Source of the DNA: Bdellovibrio svalbardensis
GTDB taxonomy: Bacteria; Bdellovibrionota; Bdellovibrionia; Bdellovibrionales; Bdellovibrionaceae
Length of the DNA: 64,000 nt
Direction: 5' to 3'
Assembly (NCBI RefSeq): GCF_029531655.1
Contig: NZ_JANRMI010000001.1
Coordinates: 248,001 to 312,000 of the forward strand
Made by a program: the position numbers and the translations under genes. Below the pieces are notes generated by a model, which worked only from the letters and a program-made list of their open reading frames with translations, was not told the origin of the DNA and did not search any database. This document shows, one piece after another, positions 60,763-64,000 of this stretch (its first letter is position 1; each line of letters starts with the position of its first letter).

Positions 60763-61635
60763 CTACTTTTTCAACATAGATTGCAAAGTAGTTCCCATGT
60801 CAGCAGGGCTGCGTGAGATTTTGCAACCAGCAGCTTCAAGAGCCGCGAATTTTGCTTCCGCAGTTCCTTTGCCGCCGCTGATGATCGCACCAGCGTGACC
60901 CATACGTTTACCAGCAGGAGCCGCAGCACCAGCGATAAAGACCGCAACAGGTTTTTTGAAGTGGTGTTTGATATATTCCGCAGCTTCTTCTTCTGCAGAT
61001 CCACCGATTTCACCGATCATGATGACACCGTCAGTATCTGGATCTTCATTGAACAATTTCAAAACGTCGATGAAGTTAGTTCCGTTAACTGGGTCACCAC
61101 CGATACCAACCGCTGTCGATTGACCAAGACCCAAAGCTGTCAATTGTCCTACAGCCTCATAAGTCAAAGTACCAGAGCGAGAAAGAACGCCGATGCGACC
61201 TGGTTTGTGGATAGAGCCAGGCATGATACCGATTTTGCATTCGCCTGGAGTGATAACGCCAGGACAGTTCGGGCCGATCAAACGAGTGCGTTTGCCTTCC
61301 ATGAACTTCTTAACTTTTACCATGTCCAAAACAGGGATGCCTTCAGTGATACAGATCACAAGATCCAAGTCAGCATCAACAGCTTCCATAATAGAGTCAG
61401 CTGCGAATGGAGGTGGAACGAAGATCACAGAAGCATTGCAGCCTGTAGCCGCTTTAGCTTCTTTCACAGTGTTGAACACTGGAAGTCCGATGTGAGTTGT
61501 GCCACCTTTACCCGGAGTCACGCCACCAACCATTTTAGTTCCATAAGCCAATGCCTGCTCAGAGTGGAAAGTCCCTTGAGCACCAGTGAAACCTTGGCAG
61601 ATTACTTTAGTGTTTTTGTTAATAAGAATAGACAT
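60763..61635 (-). CDS. sucD: Succinyl-CoA synthetase alpha subunit
   Basis: A 290-residue protein with CoA-binding Rossmann fold ([19 protein letters not shown]), [23 protein letters not shown], and the phospho-His loop [19 protein letters not shown]. It makes GTP or ATP from succinyl-CoA, with SucC. Third gene of the mdh-sucC-sucD operon, five bases after sucC. A terminator follows. Confidence 0.97.
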   Translation of the reverse strand: MSILINKNTKVICQGFTGAQGTFHSEQALAYGTKMVGGVTPGKGGTTHIGLPVFNTVKEAKAATGCNASVIFVPPPFAADSIMEAVDADLDLVICITEGIPVLDMVKVKKFMEGKRTRLIGPNCPGVITPGECKIGIMPGSIHKPGRIGVLSRSGTLTYEAVGQLTALGLGQSTAVGIGGDPVNGTNFIDVLKLFNEDPDTDGVIMIGEIGGSAEEEAAEYIKHHFKKPVAVFIAGAAAPAGKRMGHAGAIISGGKGTAEAKFAALEAAGCKISRSPADMGTTLQSMLKK

Positions 61636-61640
61636 CTCAA

Positions 61641-62804
61641 TTATCCTTTAACTGCAGCAACGATTTTCTTAGCTGCATCCGTGAGGTTGTCAGCAGGAGT
61701 GATATTCAATCCGCTTTCTCTCAACATTTTTTTACCAAGCTCTACGTTTGTACCTTCAAGACGTACAACAAGTGGAACTTTCAATCCTAGTTCTTTAGAA
61801 GCAGCGATCACGCCGTCAGCGATGATGTCACATTTCATGATACCACCGAAGATGTTAACCAAGATGCCTTTAACGTTTGGATCTTTAAGGATGATTTTGA
61901 AAGCTTCAGTTACTTTCTCTTTATTAGCGCCGCCGCCAACGTCCAAGAAGTTTGCTGGAGATGAACCGTGCAATTTGATGATATCAAGAGTTGCCATCGC
62001 AAGACCGGCACCGTTCACCAAGCAACCGATGTTACCATCAAGTTTGATGAACGCGAGGTCGAACTTAGAGGCTTCAATTTCAGAAGGCTCTTCTTCGTTC
62101 AAATCGCGCATTTCAACGATATCAGCATGTCTGTAAAGAGCATTTGAATCGAAGTTCATTTTTGCATCCAAACAAAGAACATCGCCCTCTTTAGTGACAA
62201 CTAGAGGATTGATTTCTGCGATAGAGCAATCAGTAGCAACGAAAGCGTTGTAAAGACCAGCGAAGAACTTCGTAGCTTTGTTAACGATTTCTGGAGCCAT
62301 ACCGATTTTGAATGCCAATTCGCGAGCTTGGAAAGGCATCAAACCTACAGCAGGATCGATGTCGACTTTGATGATCGCGTTTGGATTATGTTCAGCCACT
62401 TCTTCGATGTCCATGCCGCCTTCAGAAGAGGCCATCATTGCAGCTCTTCCAGTCGCACGGTCAACCAAGCAAGCAACATAGTATTCTTTAGCGATGTTGC
62501 AACCTTGTTCGATGTAAACTTTCTGAACGACTTTACCTTCAGGACCCGTTTGGTGAGTCACCAAAGTCATGCCGATCATTTTTTTAGTGAACTCAGAAAC
62601 TTCGTCCAAAGACTTAGCAACTTTAACACCGCCACCTTTACCGCGACCACCAGCGTGGATTTGGGCCTTAACAACCCAAACGCTTCCACCGATTTCTTTC
62701 GCAGCAGCAACTGCTTCTTCTGGAGAGTGAGCAAGCTTCCCTTTAAGGGTTGCTACTCCGAACTTTCTCAAGACTTCTTTGGCCTGATACTCATGAATAT
62801 TCAT
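61641..62804 (-). CDS. sucC: Succinyl-CoA synthetase beta subunit
   Basis: A 387-residue beta chain: [17 protein letters not shown] at the start; ATP-grasp ([20 protein letters not shown]); [40 protein letters not shown]; and [17 protein letters not shown]. It carries the nucleotide site. Middle gene of the operon, 14 bases after mdh. Cytoplasmic, TCA cycle. Confidence 0.97.
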   Translation of the reverse strand: MNIHEYQAKEVLRKFGVATLKGKLAHSPEEAVAAAKEIGGSVWVVKAQIHAGGRGKGGGVKVAKSLDEVSEFTKKMIGMTLVTHQTGPEGKVVQKVYIEQGCNIAKEYYVACLVDRATGRAAMMASSEGGMDIEEVAEHNPNAIIKVDIDPAVGLMPFQARELAFKIGMAPEIVNKATKFFAGLYNAFVATDCSIAEINPLVVTKEGDVLCLDAKMNFDSNALYRHADIVEMRDLNEEEPSEIEASKFDLAFIKLDGNIGCLVNGAGLAMATLDIIKLHGSSPANFLDVGGGANKEKVTEAFKIILKDPNVKGILVNIFGGIMKCDIIADGVIAASKELGLKVPLVVRLEGTNVELGKKMLRESGLNITPADNLTDAAKKIVAAVKG

Positions 62805-62818
62805 TTTAATTCCTTCAA

Positions 62819-63763
62819 TTACTGAACAGTTTTAAGAGCTGATACGAGAGTGCGAACTGCATCCACAGACTTTTTGAATTCCTCTTGTTCTGCAGGATTC
62901 AATTCGAATTTGTGAACTTTTTCGATACCTTTACCGCCGACAGTTGCAAGAACACCAACCATCAAGCCTTCGTTAACACCGAACTCGCCAGTCAACTCAA
63001 CAGCGACTGGAAGAACGCGTTTTTGATCTTTCAAGATAGCTTCTGCCATTTCAACCGCACCACGAGATGGAGCGTAGTAAGCAGAACCCGTTTTCAAGTG
63101 GCCGCCGATTTCCGCGCCAGCTTGTTTTGTTCTGGCAACGATTGCTGCGATTTTGTCTGCAGGCAATAGCTCCGTCAAAGGAATGCCAGATACGTTTGCG
63201 TGACGAACAAGAGGCATCATCGCGTCACCGTGGTTACCGATAACGATACCGTTTACGTCTTTAACTGAAACGCCAAGTTCTTCAGCGATGAATGTGCGGA
63301 AACGAGCTGAATCCAAGCATCCGCCCATGCCGATAACGCGTTCACGTGGGAAGCCCAGGATTTGTTTTGCATAAACAGCCATTACGTCCATTGGGTTACA
63401 AACAACGATAACGTAAGAGTTTGGAGCGTGTTTTTTAACGCCTTCGCAAACGTCTTTAACGATTTTTGCGTTGATACCAACGAGCTCATCACGGCTCATG
63501 CCTGGTTTACGTGGCATACCTGCAGTGATGATTACAACGTCAGAGTCAGCGATATCTTCGTACTTGTTAGTGCCTTTGATATTTGTGTCGAACATTTCGA
63601 TCGCAGAAGCTTGAGCCAAGTCCAAAGCTTTTCCGATTGCAGCACCTTCGTTAACATCTAGAACCACGACATCGCCGAGTTCCTTTTGAGCTGCCCAGTG
63701 AGCAGTTGTTGAACCTACGAAACCCGCACCGATAACGGCGATTTTTTTTCTTTTGTGAGCCAT
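62819..63763 (-). CDS. mdh: Malate dehydrogenase (LDH-like)
   Basis: A 314-residue NAD malate dehydrogenase of the lactate-dehydrogenase-like group: [21 protein letters not shown] (Asp for NAD), [13 protein letters not shown] (Arg loop), NPMDVM, and the catalytic His in [11 protein letters not shown]. The Arg in place of Gln in the [10 protein letters not shown] loop favours oxaloacetate over pyruvate. First gene of mdh-sucC-sucD, with AAGGAGA before the ATG. Confidence 0.96.
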   Translation of the reverse strand: MAHKRKKIAVIGAGFVGSTTAHWAAQKELGDVVVLDVNEGAAIGKALDLAQASAIEMFDTNIKGTNKYEDIADSDVVIITAGMPRKPGMSRDELVGINAKIVKDVCEGVKKHAPNSYVIVVCNPMDVMAVYAKQILGFPRERVIGMGGCLDSARFRTFIAEELGVSVKDVNGIVIGNHGDAMMPLVRHANVSGIPLTELLPADKIAAIVARTKQAGAEIGGHLKTGSAYYAPSRGAVEMAEAILKDQKRVLPVAVELTGEFGVNEGLMVGVLATVGGKGIEKVHKFELNPAEQEEFKKSVDAVRTLVSALKTVQ

Positions 63764-63858
63764 TTGTAAATCTCCTTAAGGCATCATGAGCTTGCACGAC
63801 AAATATCAGGCTTCGTTTTTAGCCATGTGGAAGGCTGCTTCTGGAGCTGATAGTTCTC

Positions 63859-64000
63859 ATGCAAGCTCTTAAAATGAATGAAAAAATTTTGAACTTGCGT
63901 CGATGCCCCATTCAATATCAAATCGTAAACAGTGACAAGGGATACTGCTCTGCTCAGGACTCTGTATCTGGTGCTGGCAGGGCCTCTCTCAGAATGGGAC
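63859..64000 (+). CDS. Possible partial gene running off the right edge
   Basis: An open frame from ATG 63859 (or ATG 63874) to the last base, 47 codons, no stop. It begins MQALKMNEKILNLRRCPIQY. GGAG lies about 13 bases upstream, too far to be a good ribosome site. An inverted repeat (63788-63796 with 63860-63868) covers the start. No family seen in this length. It could be the start of a real gene divergent to mdh or a chance frame. Confidence 0.35.
   Translation, partial: MQALKMNEKILNLRRCPIQYQIVNSDKGYCSAQDSVSGAGRASLRMG

Noticed and set aside
60895-62136. 413-codon open frame on the plus strand across sucD and sucC
   Set aside because: It lies wholly opposite two strongly matching TCA genes; the reading is Ser/Phe/Arg-rich and unlike a folded protein, a codon-bias shadow.
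1-64000. CRISPR arrays, prophage, insertion sequences, rRNA or tRNA genes
   Set aside because: No regularly spaced direct repeats, transposase, integrase, capsid or tail genes, nor RNA gene signatures were seen on either strand.

Overview
The window looks like chromosome of a predatory delta-type bacterium close to Bdellovibrio (Bdellovibrionota). This rests on gene content and style: compact housekeeping operons mixed with many secreted hydrolases, type IV pilus parts and pilin-like proteins, Bdellovibrio-like conserved hypotheticals, and a complete deoxynucleoside breakdown operon suited to living on prey DNA. The species assignment is inference; no 16S rRNA gene is present. I see no tRNA or rRNA gene, CRISPR array, prophage, transposase or integrase. 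Only one gap between genes exceeds 300 bases (25971-26299).

Layout. 1-1777: a cut-off patatin-like phospholipase and a small HTH/coiled-coil protein. 1844-5962: a three-gene pilin-like operon with a giant GspK/PilX-like member. 6068-10248: secreted nuclease, Lon, and two DksA-like proteins, one without zinc ligands. 10378-14847: LpoA-like lipoprotein, zinc-finger-less DnaJ, GrpE and HemW. 14864-20859: M16 protease, lytic transglycosylase, a conserved unknown, tatB-like and tatC. 20948-24559: a three-subunit acyl-CoA carboxylase. 24741-29123: a subtilisin-like lipoprotein, then punA, deoA and deoC. 29295-34829: secreted unknowns, PilT and RNase G. 35037-38589: rplU-rpmA, obg, a nadD-rsfS fusion and rlmH. 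38750-46541: a protein-glutaminase-like secreted protein, ComF, LolA, RimO, TPR protein, Flp-like pilin, DUF2203 protein and NadE. 46709-50939: second subtilase, exonuclease, ferredoxin and a PHP-like protein. 50994-55805: GT39, rodZ, pilF, a TrmA-family methyltransferase and ndk. 55820-60522: S1 protease, AGE isomerase, small membrane protein, ankyrin protein and a TonB-like protein. 60763-63763: sucD, sucC and mdh, with a possible partial gene at the right edge.

How it fits together. DeoC, DeoA and PunA convert deoxynucleosides to bases and aldehyde carbon; the acyl-CoA carboxylase and mdh-sucCD would pass odd-chain and C4 carbon through the TCA cycle; two S8 proteases, an S1 protease, a nuclease, a glutaminase-like protein, a transglycosylase and a patatin form a lytic set; PilT, PilF and the pilin-like proteins fit surface attachment. 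The rest is ordinary ribosome, RNA, envelope and cofactor biology.

Most noteworthy are the NadD-RsfS fusion, the giant pseudopilin operon, the Flp-type pilin with a Ser/Gly linker and C-terminal anchor, the Cys-His-Asp glutaminase-like protein, the ndk-pilF-rodZ synteny with a TrmA-type enzyme where RlmN usually sits, the lysine-tailed L21, and a palindromic repeat present in two intergenic gaps. I did not find anything I could defend as a wholly new multi-gene system. Several starts were moved from the longest reading frame to an internal start with a better Shine-Dalgarno sequence or family-typical N-terminus; each is stated.
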